A stretch of 64,000 bases of DNA from Burhinus oedicnemus. Taxonomy: Eukaryota > Chordata > Aves > Charadriiformes > Burhinidae. The stretch is taken from the NCBI GenBank assembly GCA_008921705.1, contig VFFE01007785.1, positions 43,125 to 107,124 on the forward strand, read 5' to 3'. The translations under genes were made by a program, and so were the position numbers. Below the pieces are notes generated by a model, which saw only the letters and a program-made list of their open reading frames with translations, had not been told where the DNA came from and did not search any database. Shown piece by piece: positions 21,251 to 35,200 of the stretch (the first letter of the stretch is position 1; each line of letters starts with the position of its first letter).

Positions 21251-22253
21251 TTTTGTTGTCCTGAAAGATTATACGAGAAAGAGGTTTGATTAAAGCTTTA
21301 GTGTAATATACCTTTTTTTTGCTTTTTCCCCTTGCTGCTACATAGAACTCTTAACATTATTTCATTTGCAGTTTTCAACTTTTGTTCTCTTTTACTTTCC
21401 TGAAGTCCCCCTCGTTCAGGTGAGGTTTCCCAAGCCATTCCTCTCGGAAAAGTCAAACGGCTCAGCGTTAGCGGAGGAACGAGTTATTTGCAGTAAATCC
21501 CAAGTACGCTTCCCGTGCCCCGACGGCACCTCCACAGCAACTGCTCAAAAGCTTCACGGTCTCCAGGTTTTTCTTCCAGAGAATTAGGCAAAGCGAGGGT
21601 ACGGGTTACCATCCCAGGGAAGGGGCCTGGGCTGGGGCTGTGACAAGATTCCTCAGATATTTGGGAATTTTTTTAATTCTCGTGTGTGTGTGTGGTTGGG
21701 TTTTTTTTGTTTGTTTTGTTTTTAAAGAGGTTTTTCCTAATATTAAGCAAATAATTTTAAAATACAGCAAAGATTTACTGAAAATGAAATGTTTCCGAAA
21801 GAAACCACAGTAAAATTGCTACTCATCATTTGTAGGAAATAACGCATCCAAGTATAGTCTTACCCAGAAACACACAGCCATGAACAGGTACGTGCATAGA
21901 CGGTGGCTGGTGTTAGTCTAATATTAATTACAGTCTCACTGGTACTAAACCATATCTTAACATTTAGGAATATTTAAAAGAAAACTTCATAAAAACTCTG
22001 TGGTTGGTTTTGGAGAGCGGAGATTATCCAGTGTTAAATCTCAAGCGTCAGCTCATACAGAGCCTCGCACGGTCGCTTCAGCCCTCCAGGGGCCAAACCC
22101 CTCACGCAGTGTCAGGAATCGCAGAGGTTTGAGAGTCTGTAAATCTCTCACTGGATTCCAGTCCAAAATAAACAATAAAAATAATTAAAGAAAAAAAAAA
22201 ATCCTTCGGAAAGACAGCAGATGAAGAACTAAGCAAGCAGTCAGGCATCAATA
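21251..22253. other. Intergenic stretch between the ATF1 promoter and DIP2B 3' end
   Basis: About 1 kb without a recognisable gene. It contains a TG run followed by a T-rich run near 21680-21722 and A-rich tracts near 22190. Confidence 0.6.
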
Positions 22254-22259
22254 TTTATT
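22254..22259 (-). terminator. DIP2B: Distal DIP2B poly(A) signal
   Basis: AATAAA on the - strand (GTTAATAAATATTG), followed by T-rich sequence. It would give a 3' UTR of about 3.7 kb, similar to what I recall for the mammalian gene. Confidence 0.5.
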
Positions 22260-23024
22260 AACACAAGACAAAGGAAACACAATCAATGCGTTAATGGAAC
22301 ACTGTCCAGCCAGATGTTAAATTTAAAAATGTATATCTAATCTAATTTTAAATAAATAAAAACTTTATACATAATTACATAATGCTGTAGTCTGAATTTG
22401 ACAATGGTAAATAGGTTGACAGAAATGAAAGAAAAATTGCATTTAGGGCTAAAATTTATCTCGTTTTTACAACCTTGTTTTTAGGACCTTTAGTATGACA
22501 AATCTGAATTACATTTATTGAGATCAGAAAGGCAGTGCAAATTTTAACAGAACAGGACTCGAAGTTACCTGTACCCACATATTTCGCTTAGGGAATATTT
22601 CACAAACAGTATGACGTACAAAATATTTTAGTTCAAAGCGTTAAGAATTCCTAGATTTTAAGTTTCACTGCAGCTGTCAGCTCGGAATCTGAGGGACAAC
22701 AGTAGGAACTAACCTGCCTTCTGCACGTGGGTGAGCCGCAAAGCCAAACCGGCACGGCGAGCCTGCTTCTGGGGACCCGGCCCTGGATCCAGCAGTTAGG
22801 GAAAAGCATCCCGCTCCGAACCTGAACACGCAACCTGAGTGGCCCTGCCAGTTTTGTCTCGGCTCGTCCTCGTACGGAATGACACCAAGCAACCATCGCA
22901 AAGCCGAACGGTCCCATCTTTGACAGCCCTCCCACAGCCAGATCATCATCTATCAGTTTGGGAGAACAAACTGACCCCACCTCAAAGAGGCTAGCAATGA
23001 AAAATACTTAGCACCTAGTGCTGT

Positions 23025-23205
23025 ACAGTTAGTTACCTCACAGGGACGTTGTAAGGATTGGGTAATATCCTCATCTACAGATGAAGAAGCGGAAGGAGTG
23101 AAAGGGCCCGCGGAAGGGCCTCGCGGCAATCGTTAGCAGAGCTGGAGTTAGAAATCGGGGTTTCCAGAGTCACAGCTCCGTACTTCTTCCTCTCCAGTAC
23201 GTTGC
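23025..23205 (-). mobile_element. MIR-like SINE remnant, apparently composite
   Basis: 23068-23205 resembles antisense MIR: TCCTCATCTACAGATGAAGA, then AGAGCTGGAGTTAGAAATC. The adjacent 23025-23070 (ACCTCACAGGGACGTTGTAA) resembles MIR in sense orientation, so two inverted pieces may meet here. Identification is by eye against the MIR consensus. Confidence 0.5.
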
Positions 23206-23560
23206 TTTTCGCTGTGCCAAACACGGACAAAAGCATTCAATACAGTCAGGACTGGCCAGCTGCTCTGCGTCACTTACTGGCCATGGAGAATGGAATGTTA
23301 TCTCATTCTATGGGCAGGACTGTAAACTTACAGTTCTCCAACACAGAGAGATGTAATGTGCCAGAGTAAAGATTAAGAGTACACAGTAAACTTCCAAGAT
23401 AAACCCCCAAACCCTAAGAACCCATCAATACCTATCCAAATAAAAAACAAGGGGAAAAAAACCCCCACCAAAATAATCCAGTATGTCATTCAAAAATGTC
23501 ATTTCAGAAAGTCAATCTACCACATACTGGGAATCTTTGATCAAATTAATACATGCGGGT

Positions 23561-23566
23561 TTTATT
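23561..23566 (-). terminator. DIP2B: Alternative DIP2B poly(A) signal
   Basis: AATAAA on the - strand (CAGAAATAAAACCCGC), about 2.4 kb after the stop. Confidence 0.35.
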
Positions 23567-24881
23567 TCTGAAAAATCGTGAGTAAAAATAAAAGACAATC
23601 CTAGAACTGTACTTAAAATCCACTTCAATGGACAAATAAAGTATTTGTTGAAAGAAATTATCTGAAGCTTTGAGTAAGAAAAAGGTCAAGACCATCAGAA
23701 TTTTTTCCGAAGTGGGCCACAACGTAGCGAAGCTGTACTGCAAGTCACTTTGCTGCGCAAGAAAACATTCAAGTGATGCGTAACATGTAATAACAAGACT
23801 TTGCCGGCTGGAAAGGCAGAACCACTTTTGTGCACTTTACACCCTCAATCAATTGCAGGACCAACCCCATTAGTCACAGTTACACCTGTCACTTGCCTCA
23901 CTTTGTGGCCAATTTGTTAAAACGAAATATATTAAAGAGGTCACGCGCACAGGTAGTATAGGATGCACACCTTAAGAGCCCAGACACCATCCCTACTGCT
24001 AACAGAGCAACCTTCCCAGGCAGGCAGCAGCACGATACCGGGAAAACCGCGGTGCTGTCGTACTGCTGCCGTAGATACAGAAAAAGAAATTGTTCAAGGG
24101 CGTGCACCTGGAAACTGAAGCGTTTGCGAAGAACTCTTACACCTAGAGTTGCCGTAACAACTTCCAGTTTCTAAATCTATTCCCCCACCAAGTATTTTTC
24201 AAAAATACCATTCGGAACTTCTTATCTAAATTGTACTACTCCTGTCTTCAGTGAAGGACTAACGGAACGCATCAGGGGTTTTGCAAGAACAAAGCTGAGG
24301 TTTGCTTACAGATACGCTCTGATAACTGCCACAGGATCTTCAGAGTTCACTCTATAAACCTTTTAAAAACTGCCCAAAAAGTCTGAATGAGGTAATCTGG
24401 AACATTTTAATAACAAGTTCCTTTACACTGTATACCACGTTTGACTCAAAAAAACCTGTTGCAGTCTCTGGTATCAGGTCTCGCTTCCAAAATCGTACTT
24501 TCTCAACACCCATAGGAATTTAATTGTTCTTAAAAGATTATTAAGTATTAGATGAAAGAAAGGTAAATTTTGAGTCAAAGCTTAAACACCGTCTCTCCCT
24601 CAGCCCGCTGTGCAATTGCTTCTGAAGAGCTTATACCCGCTACTCTAAGGCTTCTGTTTCTTTACATTTACTAAGGTGAAAGCCCACACAGTATTTTGAA
24701 GGCTGGAATATTAATTTTCACAAAGTTATTTAACGATGCGTTTACCAGAATTGCTCTCATTCGTGTGCCTCCTCCTGCAAAAGAAAAATTGCATTCAGCT
24801 TAAACCCCAGAATTACCTAATTCTTTCTAGTGAACGCTTTGAGGAAAAGTGGGTTGTTGCCTCCCAGTTTATGTTAAAGCC

Positions 24882-24889
24882 TATTTACA
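24882..24889 (-). promoter_or_regulatory. DIP2B: Pumilio-type element TGTAAATA
   Basis: The - strand reads TGTAAATA, an exact match to the Pumilio consensus TGTANATA, in the likely DIP2B 3' UTR. Confidence 0.4.
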
Positions 24890-25361
24890 TTATTTCTTGC
24901 TCTGCCTAGAGGGAACTGAATGGAATCATGACTGAATTGCACAAACAGTGACTTTAACTGCGTGTCCATCTACAGGATTTTTTGTTTCCCCTCCCTTTAA
25001 ACACAAGGTGTCACAGAGGGCAGAGGCAGAGGCTGTCACTCAGGTGCATCGTTTCAGTTAAGCATTTTGGACTTGCACTGCAATTTCTACCAAATTCCAT
25101 GTTACTCTTCAAATTCAGCCTCTTTTAGAAAGATGTGCCTTAAAGTCACAGGTTTCTACATGCTATGATACACTTCTGGCCAGCAATAAAAGACTACATA
25201 CTGAAATAAGAAAACTCGTGAAAGATGTGTGTATCTCACATTAGTTGTCTAACCAAATGTAATTATGCTAAGGACCACAAAAGTTACTTGTCCTTAAAAA
25301 CTTCTACCTTCAGCTGTCATCATTATCCAAGTTAATTTGCTAAGTGAAGTATGTATAATAA

Positions 25362-25369
25362 TATTTACA
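25362..25369 (-). promoter_or_regulatory. DIP2B: Pumilio-type element TGTAAATA
   Basis: A second exact TGTAAATA on the - strand, in the likely 3' UTR. Confidence 0.4.
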
Positions 25370-25574
25370 TATTTAAAATATAGGCAAAATTCTTTTTAAA
25401 TTCAAGAAATATCTATATGAATAAGTAACTCTTAGATTCCGTAAGTTATTGATTTGGTCATGGCACAATTTTAAATAAGTTGTGTGATCCCATGGAACGA
25501 ATAGCTACAGTACAGATGCAAAGTACATTATGTAGTAGGGAACTGCAGAACTCCGATGACCCTTTTCTTTATAG

Positions 25575-25580
25575 TTTATT
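25575..25580 (-). terminator. DIP2B: Proximal DIP2B poly(A) signal
   Basis: AATAAA on the - strand, about 385 bases after the stop codon. Its use would remove all three Pumilio-type elements except the one at 25643-25650. Confidence 0.35.
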
Positions 25581-25642
25581 ATCTTAACTAAATAAACCCT
25601 CCCCTTATAGAATCCTAAAACAGTATTAGATAAAAATACAAA

Positions 25643-25650
25643 TATGTACA
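25643..25650 (-). promoter_or_regulatory. DIP2B: Pumilio-type element TGTACATA
   Basis: The - strand reads TGTACATA, matching TGTANATA, upstream of the proximal poly(A) signal and so present in all 3' UTR forms. Confidence 0.4.
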
Positions 25651-25962
25651 ACAGATGAAAAAAGTAACACTACTGTAAAGGCCTTAGGAATTTTGTAGCT
25701 CACACACTTGTCAACTTTGCATTTTCTATAAAGCTAATATTTCAGTAAACTGTTACAAGTGTTTTCCATTGCCTACCACATTTCCTTTTGTCCGTTGGTA
25801 GTTAACGGGATCTTAATACCACAGGATGAGATGAAGGGAATATGGCAGCAATCTCAAACTTTAGATCAAGTATTAGTAATATTCACCAGCTTCATTTCTA
25901 TAGCCACCCTTTGTCATTTAGTGGTCCCGCAAAGTTTCTGAACATCACTTCCCCCATACACG

Positions 25963-26215
25963 TTACATGTTATAGGCTACATATATGGGGTCTAACTGGT
26001 CAGCTAGAAAACTGTCGCGGAGATGCATTCGTTGTTTCTCTCCTCTGGAATTGATAGGAATAACTCCAGGATCCACTACCACCACCACTCCCACAATTAG
26101 GTAATGTTCTTCCAGGACCACATTGGTAACTAGGGGAACCAAATCCAGGGCTTCCTGTTCACAGCCACACAGCTCCACAACCACCACGAGCAAGTTGGTC
26201 CATGTGAATACGGCA
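25963..26215 (-). CDS. DIP2B: DIP2B exon 38, last coding exon
   Basis: Completes a Cys codon, then AVFTWTNLLVVVVELCGCEQ, VVVVVDPGVIPINSRGEKQR and the end DPIYVAYNM with stop TAA at 25963-25965. Acceptor AACTTCTAG. Confidence 0.97.
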
Positions 26216-29200
26216 CTAGAAGTTAAAAAAGAAAAAAACCAAACAGAAACCCCAGTTATTTTCACAAACACAAAGATCCAAAGTTTACAGTTCTTTATCC
26301 TTAGATGGAGTTTACCATCTGCTTTGGGCTGCACTTCCAGGCGACCTAACTCCAAGAGGACCCAGTCCCGACGCGTCAAAGATCAGTTCAAACGCGTCTC
26401 AATACTACCTAGTGTGACACATGAACTAAATGCTGCTTTCACTGACTCAAACACAAATGGTTCTTTTCACCACAGAGCAGGAAATCATCATTTCTATTTT
26501 GAATTGAGGCTCGTGAGAAAACATTGAGTCAGTCAGCCCAGTATTATTCTGATCTACAGATGGGAAATGAGGTGCATGACTTGCTGATGGTAACACAAAA
26601 AAGCATCTGAATTTGCCTCGTGTATTTTTTTTTTTTCTATTAAATCCTGCATCTTTGCATAAACATCGCTACGTTTCAGCTAGGTTAGGAGGAATTCATT
26701 TTTCGCAGCTGTTTTACCATTCAGCAATGCTTCTGTGCGTTCGAGATACAGAAGTCTCAATATCGATTGGATGGTAACGCAGTCCCCTCAGTTCCAAAGT
26801 TTCATCCAGTGCTCCAACAACATACAGTGCATCATGGCGCTCTAGAGAGGAGAGATGGGAAATGAAGTGTATGCATACTATGGAAACAGAAAATGGCAGA
26901 CAATAAATGGAATTTAGATAAAACAAAGCGTCTCTTGTATCCAGACACGTATGAAAGAAAACTCTTCATCTTCGTTTAGAAGATAAAGACTAATTTCTGC
27001 CGTACCTCCGCTGGCAGCTGTGAGCTCTGTCCGACGAACAAAACCAAGGTATCCAGTCCGAGCCCAAAGCGTCTGAGCAGCATCGCCAAAGCTCAGACGA
27101 GTGTTGAAATGATCAGCTTGAAGGGTTTCATTGTCATAGATAGTATAGTAGCCACTGGCCGTGTGGGGACTATTTACCCAAATCTGTTCAGGAAGCAGAA
27201 AACCCATCAGACCCACACACTACAAAATCATCCGTTGGGTATTAAAATGAAGCAGGTAATAAACTGTAACAAGAAAGTTCTCTTTTTATCTGAGATTTTC
27301 CAACCCAAAAGTGTTCTGCATTTAGCTCAAGCCTCCAAATATCCTGTAGAATCTTAAAAATGCATCTTGCAGATCTACTCTCCTAATAACTGTACGCTGA
27401 GGATTAACTGAGTAAATAAACTGGCTTTTTATAACATGAAGTCCAAAAATTAATAGTCTATCAACACAGATCAAATATACTGGTGTGTAATCAAGACAAG
27501 GAACGCAAAATGTAAATTAGACTATTTGGAAGCCAGTTATGCAAGGTTTAGAGTGGAATAAGCTTTCCCTTCTTGTAGCTTTTCTTTTTCTTAAAACTTG
27601 GCAGTAAAATATCACACCCAAATTCTGAACACTCCAGCAATAATTCAGCTTCAAAAGGCCTGCAAGTATTACCACTCACAAACTGTCACCCAGCAACTTA
27701 CGTAACCCAACGGAGAGAATATAGCGCAAGCAGCAGACAACAGGAGAAGCTACCCGAACAGCGAAATCTGCGCTTACCTCCCCAAGATGAGAATCTCCAA
27801 GAGGCCCTTTTGTCTCAGGATTAACGATGACTACTTTGACGCCAGGTAAAATCTAAAGATCACAAGAAGGAATACGTAATTGGTGTATAAATTATCTTCA
27901 TGCACAACTAAAATACAAAGATTGTTCATTTACCTCCAGAAAGGCATGATTTCACCCACAGAAATGACAAACAGGTATGAAACAGGCTAGGACATGTACA
28001 CTGAAGTACGCTAACGGTATGAGTGTATTTTGTGACTCAAGAGCCACACAGGTAAGGGATTCTAGGCCTGTGAACGTTGCTAGGCCTTGATTTTGAAGAA
28101 TTCAATGTTAAAAACAACTGGGAAGCATCTTTTTGTTCAAAGAAGGGAACAAGTGCTACAGTAAATCTCAAACGCATGCCGATTTCAAGGATGCACACAC
28201 TTTTGATTGGGTTCATTTACTGTAAACAGAACCAATTCTCTCAATTCGCAGCAAAGCATGCTCCTAAAGCAACAGACACGTTATCGTAAATCAAACTAGC
28301 TTTCCAGAGGAACGGTGTAACCAGCTACCACCTCTTCTCGTGCCATGCCACAAGACTACCTGTCCTAGCTACGCATCTACGTCATAAGAGGCATGAAAAG
28401 CAATGCGTGGTCACCAAATGCTGAGTGCCGTGCCTCGAGGTAGTAACATGGAATTACCTTCCCGGATTCTGAAAGCAGCAGGCTTTGTGGAGCTCCCCTT
28501 TCCACCAGACGTACTCTGAAGGTAAAGAAGACATTGTCAGGGGAAAAAAAGAGCTGAAATCTACTGAAAGGTGTGATAGCTCAGTACCATTCCAACATTT
28601 TGCATAGTTATTAAGTTTAAGTAAACTTACTGTACCTGTCATGTCTCAAGGATTTCAGATCTACATACACCGTGGTGGGATCAGGCCCAGATGTTCCCTG
28701 AAGAGTGAACATTTTAAAAAAAATTTCAAAAATTAATGTATCTGTGGAAGTCAGGGTAACTCCTGCCTGAGCTTATAAATGTTTCCAGGGGTTTCCTACC
28801 AGCAGCAAAATTAATATTCACATTTCCCACCTTTGCAGTTGCACTGAGGGAAACACTTCAGTAACCAGGCTATTTGCTCTCTATACCAACACCAGTGTGG
28901 GAGGAATTTTTTGGGAGGGGGAGCTGCTACGGAGACAACCCAAGCACCTCAGCTATCAGCCCTGGGGCAACTAGTCACTGTTTACATGGAAATAAACAGT
29001 TCTCTAATGTCATGTTTCAGTTGTTTTGAGCATCTGTGAAATAATCTGGCAGTTGAAAACAAGAGAAGCTGCTTAAATCTTGTGCCAGCTGTTCTCTACA
29101 AAGCAGATGTTGGGCTACGCTAACAACGCGGAAGCATGTGCAGACCAGGAATTTTGCCGATTCAGAATACAACCGAATCTGGAAACCTGATGCCAGTGAC

Positions 29201-32200
29201 AACACGTGCACTAGAAAGCACTCAGTTACCTGTAAACAGATAGCAACGTTGACCCTTGACCCAAAGGTGGTGCTTACAGCACGAGAGGACAGGCCAATGT
29301 CTTTGAAGAGTTTGGAGAAGGAATGAGTGAGAGAAACTCGCGGCCGTTCCTCTGCAACTACCACACAAGTCCGGACACAGGACAGATTAATTCCTCGTGC
29401 CTGGAAAAAGCAGAAATGAGTGCAAAGGGGTGTATGTGTTAATTACCTCTGCCACACTGCACCAAGATCTGTCCCCTCACAAGTAGTGATATTTGCTTTT
29501 TATCCCTGGAAATTACTTGGGAAATGCAGGACAAACCCTGTTCTAGTGTTCAAGTTATTTCCTCTTTGCAGCTTCTATTTGTTATTACAAAAAGTGTCTG
29601 ACCAGAGCTTAGAAATACTGCTAGAACAAAATATGCATTAACAGTGCTTCTTCCTCTGCTGCAGAACGTAGCATCATGTGCTTCTGCAGTGCTTTTCAGC
29701 TAAGATTACATCTGTTATTCACTGTTTATATAGATGGAAACCAAACCAAGTGAGAGTAAAGTCATTTACTGGGATTACACCGAGTCTTCCAACAAAACCG
29801 GGGCCAGAATCCAGTATTATTTCTAGACGTGATCCTCAATGCACTGAACAGCACTAGCCAGCTGTTCGAATCTGTGCGTTACGCTGTTTAACTGGTGACA
29901 CCTCCCAAAGCAGACACCTCCCGAACCCCGCCACCAAGAGAACACGGCTGATCCTTAGTCTCATAGATGGAGTACACTATTTCAATAAATCCCATGCAAA
30001 AAGCCACCTCAAGCATTTCATGTAGCTTTTTTTTTTTTATTATTATTCCTTCCTCTCATCTCCCAGGAGAAAACACCTCTATTTAGCAAATCGCCTGACA
30101 ACGTGTGCTTTACATCATGTGCTGGTCTGAGCCGTCGCTGCAGACTGTTATATAAGCGATTCTTCTGCACGGCACTCGGCTGCCGGCATCCCCGCTTCAG
30201 GGTCTGCCCAGCAGTCGCTGGCAACCTCCCACCTGCACCGCAACACACCCCCCCTACTCAATCTCAGTGCTTCTGATTTCCTGGGGCTGCCAACATTCTT
30301 TGTTGCTTTTGCTTTTTGAGCAAGCTGTGGACTTGAGACTTGTGCGACAGGAGAACTGTTGTATTTAACAATCGTATCACTTTGCTTTAGTACCACGGTT
30401 TTCCTCTCTTTATGTAACATCACATTCAGGAAACGTTTCTTACCTTTAACATTTCAACTTGGTTTCCAAGTCCCTTTGTGCACAGTTCCATGACTGAATA
30501 GGAACAGAAAGTGTCCCTTATTTTATACTGGCTGACAGTAGATAACCAGAGAAAAAGATTGGATTCCAGCTCCATAGGAGGAATTAAAATTGACTGGTGT
30601 CCAGAATACACACTGTGAAGAACAAAACGGAAGAAAATGTTTTTGTGTAGCACGTAGTTATCTTTAACTTAATATTTACTGTATTTTGATGTTACGTTCC
30701 TGCTAGATCAAAAGCAGGCTGTGGGACTCTGCATCGGAGGCAAACTGATAATAGCTCCAATGCCCACCTTCTGTACCAACACCGTTTTAAAAATACAACT
30801 GACTGTACAAGAATAACAATTTATACACAGACAAACGTGCAGACACACCGTCAGAATGAAGGAACAGAACTGGCTCAACCACACAGCTTACAGAACGAAA
30901 ACTCCCTTACTGCAACATATAATCAAGGAAGAAAGGCAAGAGAAACATTCTGGAGCCAGTAATATTTGGCAGCATAAATACGCATAATCAAGATAGGATA
31001 ACATCTTGCTAATCTGCAGGAAAAGGGAACATATTATTGTCAGTTCAAAGACAAATTCTCCCCTTACTGTAAATTAGTCATTTTGGTAATGTCAACATAA
31101 TCTGCCTGTAATTACACCAGATAAAGACGTGGACTACCACTTCCCGTTTATAACCAGCCAAGAGTTAATCTTTTCCTTTTTCCCCTCAAAAGTCATACCT
31201 GCATAGGCACCAGAGCACAAAACCTAGTCCACAATAGGGGTCAAGACAAATTGCAATCTGCCGAGAGGAGTAGAGTTCACACTGAAGCTTGATGGCCCTG
31301 CAGAGGCCACTCACTGCTGCGTGGGACATCTGCAACGTAAGAGACAGAGAAACCGTGCTGAAATTCAAGGGCATCAAAGCAGGACTTCATCAAGACAGGT
31401 AGGTAAGAATAAAGATAGGTTTGCCTCGACAACACTTCTCCATGAACTGTTTCTTCTTCCTTTATCTTCCATAGCAGAGGCCGAGCGCTGCAGAACCCTC
31501 TGAGCCATAGTAAACCAGAAATAGTGACACCGATAGCTATTGCTTAAAAGGTTTAGGCATCTCGGGCTCCAAACGCAGCTGATCACTAATGACAGTCTAA
31601 GGGCTTTCATTTGTAGTTTCTTATCCTCTTCTCTGTCAACTGCATTCCTATTCTGCTCTTGGTGGGGGGAAAGCAGCAGCTCGCAGCTATGCTACTCGCA
31701 TTGCTCACCGCTTTCCTAACAGGCAGCTCTCCAGTGGGAGGCAGCAGCAGAATTCCCGATGCCCACTGTAGAGACCCGTCTTCCTACACTGCAGAACTAG
31801 TTCTTCAGCACAAAGTCACACTGCATTGTCTGCAGCGAATCCATAGCTTTATCGGAAGAAAAGCATGGTCTTTATTTAAGCTACAAAGCTACAACAGCCA
31901 GCTTTGGTGGAGGTCGAGGGGAGAGGTGGTTGAGAATATCAGCCAAAGAAAAGACACCAAAAGCCCCGTCTTCTAAAACCATTTTACTGTACCTTTACTC
32001 CTGTAAGCATGCCTGTTGTGGAAACGCTAAAATCTAGATATGCTAACATTTCAGCTGTAGGTGGCTTATAGATCTGAGACAGCCGCTTCCTGGGCAGGTC
32101 ATCTGTACAAGAAAGGAACAAATGTGGTCAATTTTTGATTATCGAACTGGTATTTGAAAGGAGAACACAACTTTCGAAAAGCCTGCGATGGACGATAAAG

Positions 32201-35200
32201 CTTTCTATTAATTCTCTTTCCAAAAGAGACAGACTAGTATGACAGGACTCTTGCCAAAGTTCCCAAGTAAAGAATTATTTATTCTCAGGAAAAGGCAGAA
32301 GAGACCAACTTGTCCTTGTCTTAAGAAAATTAACAGTTGTCTGCAACATGGCTTTTCCGTAACATTATTTTCCATGCATAGCTCAACAAATGCAGAAGAG
32401 ATGTCAGTAAATAAGGTCAGACCTAGCTTATACCTTGGACTGTTTTTCTAAATATTCAAACAAATTCTAAAGAGGCATCCAGTCAGCATCTGAAATGGGG
32501 GACAGTCCCTTTGGAAGTCAGTGGTAACCCTTACACAGAACTTCAAAAAGTCTTTTAGCCCATGGACCACACCTGTGTCAATGATGGTTGGCCAGGTTTT
32601 CACATCTACAGCAGCAGCTGCCTCTCTGGATTTCAGTAGTCTCATTAAGGTCTGGGTTGTGAGAATACAGGCAGCTTTGCTGACCTAAAAAGATAAACAC
32701 TTACTAAAAAAAAGACAGACAAAAGCATGTCCCGGTGGCACTATCATTGCAAGATTTGATGTTCAGAGAGTGTCTTTTACCATCTGTAGCCAGAGTTCCC
32801 CTAATACGCTTGTATTAATTTCTTTGATTTTTGCAACACTGCTCTGTATTCTTCCTTCACTAAAACCCCGAATGCAGACTAAAATGCAAATAACCACACC
32901 AGGACCTTTAGAGCAGGTGAGAACATTACACAGTCTACATCCAGCTGTCTCCCCGTGGTTATAAAGGGGAGGCATCCTCTCCTGGTTACTGGGCTTGGAA
33001 AGTAACTAATAGCAGGATCTGCACTTGCCCAGCAGTAAGGACTGTCAACGTGAAATTTTAAGTGCTAACATCACGTTAGTATCTCTCAGAAACCACCTGT
33101 TTTATAGCAATTTGTCTCGCACATAAGGAGAGGTGGTTCTCTCTTGCGTCTTACGAACAAAACCACTGTCCTTCAGCTACAAGATGTGCTTCAATCATGG
33201 CTGCCACGTAAACAGCATGGGAGTTTGGACAGCGGTGTTAACCACTCGAGTCTGAGAGGCCGAAGTAAGAGCGCTCCAGCCATGCTCTCAGCTCCAGCCC
33301 CGTTACTCACTTCCACGATCATTCGCACAGTGGGCAGAGTAGCAGTGAGGCTCTGAGCATGAGGTGGTCTCACGGTCACGGGGATGCAGCCAGCATACAA
33401 ACAGCCATAGAACGCGGTGATTAGCTCAATGCCTGCAAGGACACGATAGGCTGTAGTGTAGGACACTGGTGGATGGACACCCTGGTGACACCAGCCTTTC
33501 CCCCGAGTACTTTTTCTCCAAGCATCCGTTACGATTTCCATTAGAGGGTGGTACACACACTAGTCACTTCCACAGCACGGATGTGCAACGTAAACAGTTG
33601 AAACACCGAGGGCAGCACAACAAGGAAGCTAAGAAAGCTTGGGATAGGGGACTGGGAAAGTAGAGAAGACTGACCACACAGAAAACCATATCCATCTTAC
33701 AGGGAAAGAATGTTCCAAGTGTCAAATGGCTCAAAAAGTCAGTCAGGACAAAACAGAATTGTCTGGCAGGGCAAGAAGTACGCGCACCAGAGAGCACCTC
33801 TCACTAGCAGTGAGCATCTTACACACGCCGAGTGATGAAGCCGTGTGCTACCAGCCACAGCAGGCAGACTGCCCGTCCCACCGTTCCCAGCCTACTGCTG
33901 TAGAAAAGGCACCCAACAGTCTCCGATGAAGTGCCCATTCTCTGCACAGCTGAAGGCGATGGCACCAGTCTCTACCAGAAGGCACCTTGCCATTTCTCAT
34001 AGCAAACTGGATGAAGAGCTGCCAACTGGCAACGTGACTTCAGACAAGATCTGAGTAGACCAGGAGCTGAGGCATCTCTGGTAGGGTGACCAGTGCAACT
34101 CGCCAGCACGTGCAGTTTCTAATAACTTCGCACTGAACATATCATAGCAGAGGATCTTTGATAACCACAGAAGTCTTTGAAGTTTTTATTCCAAGCATCG
34201 TGACACAGCAAGATCTAGCCAGGAGTGAGAAGGTGCGAAATGGCTTTTCCAAAACTCTAGAGAATCAAAGTTTGAGTCCTGATAGTGCAAGACATTAGGA
34301 CAGTCCTCTCTGGAGTCAAAACTAGATCAGTGAGTTATGATATTGCTATTTCAATGATCTCTCCTATATTTCCTGATGTCAATGAGATTTCAAAGAAAGA
34401 CCATGCTGCATTTCCACAGTGGGATGCAGTCATTATTAAAACTTGCTTACCAGGAGGATAAAGAAGCACCACATTGTCTCCTGCATTGAGATGTCCTTTG
34501 TCACACAGAACTGATGCAATTCTCTCAGCTTTTTTGTGCAACTGAAGGCAGGTGGCTGTGCACACAGTGGTTCCCTTGAAAGGAGACAAAAATGCTCTAA
34601 ACAGGGCCTGGCACAACAAATGTGTCAGTAAAATGGCTGCTGGAAAAAAAAAAAAACACCAAAGAACCAAAACGCTTGCTTGCTAGCGTCAGTCTATAGC
34701 TACTAGTTATCTATACCTATAGGCTGCTGGCATTCAATGAGCCATTTATCCACTACAATATCAAAAAGATAGAGATGGAGTTAGATCTGCTCTAGAAAAT
34801 TCTACCTTCCAGAGAGTCAGTTCAGGTCTTCTTGCACCAGAACCTTGCCAGAATATACTCAACAGGGATACACCATTAAATGATACAGGAACCAGTGGGA
34901 CCTACAAACACGCTCAGTTTTAAAATGAAGCATTGAACCATGACAGTCATTTAGATAAAGTGACCTATAGGTTCAAAAGTTCAAATTTTAAGCTACAAAT
35001 CTATGGGCAAAAATCCAATACAAAGACTAAATAGAGGACACAGGACTGGGCAAAAGATTTTAAACACAGTCTCAAACTTGCGCTGAATAACATGCTGTGG
35101 ACCTTAAAAAACCAGCAACTCAGCACTGACTGTACCTTGGCATTTAATAAAAGGAAGAGTGGGTGGTCAGGAGTTGCTTGAGCTCTCCACTGCAATACCT

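Larger units (their letters stand above)
22260..25962 (-). other. DIP2B: DIP2B 3' UTR (length inferred)
   Basis: No coding exon lies between the DIP2B stop and the distal poly(A) signal. It holds alternative signals at 25575-25580 and 23561-23566, three Pumilio-type elements and MIR-like sequence. If the 23561 signal is the main one, the last 1.3 kb is intergenic. Confidence 0.5.

Noticed and set aside
19952..21293. Long open frames (up to 275 residues) on both strands
   Set aside because: They sit in the CpG island, run through the N gap, and are Arg/Pro/Gly/Ala-rich with no recognisable domain; they reflect lack of stops in GC-rich DNA.
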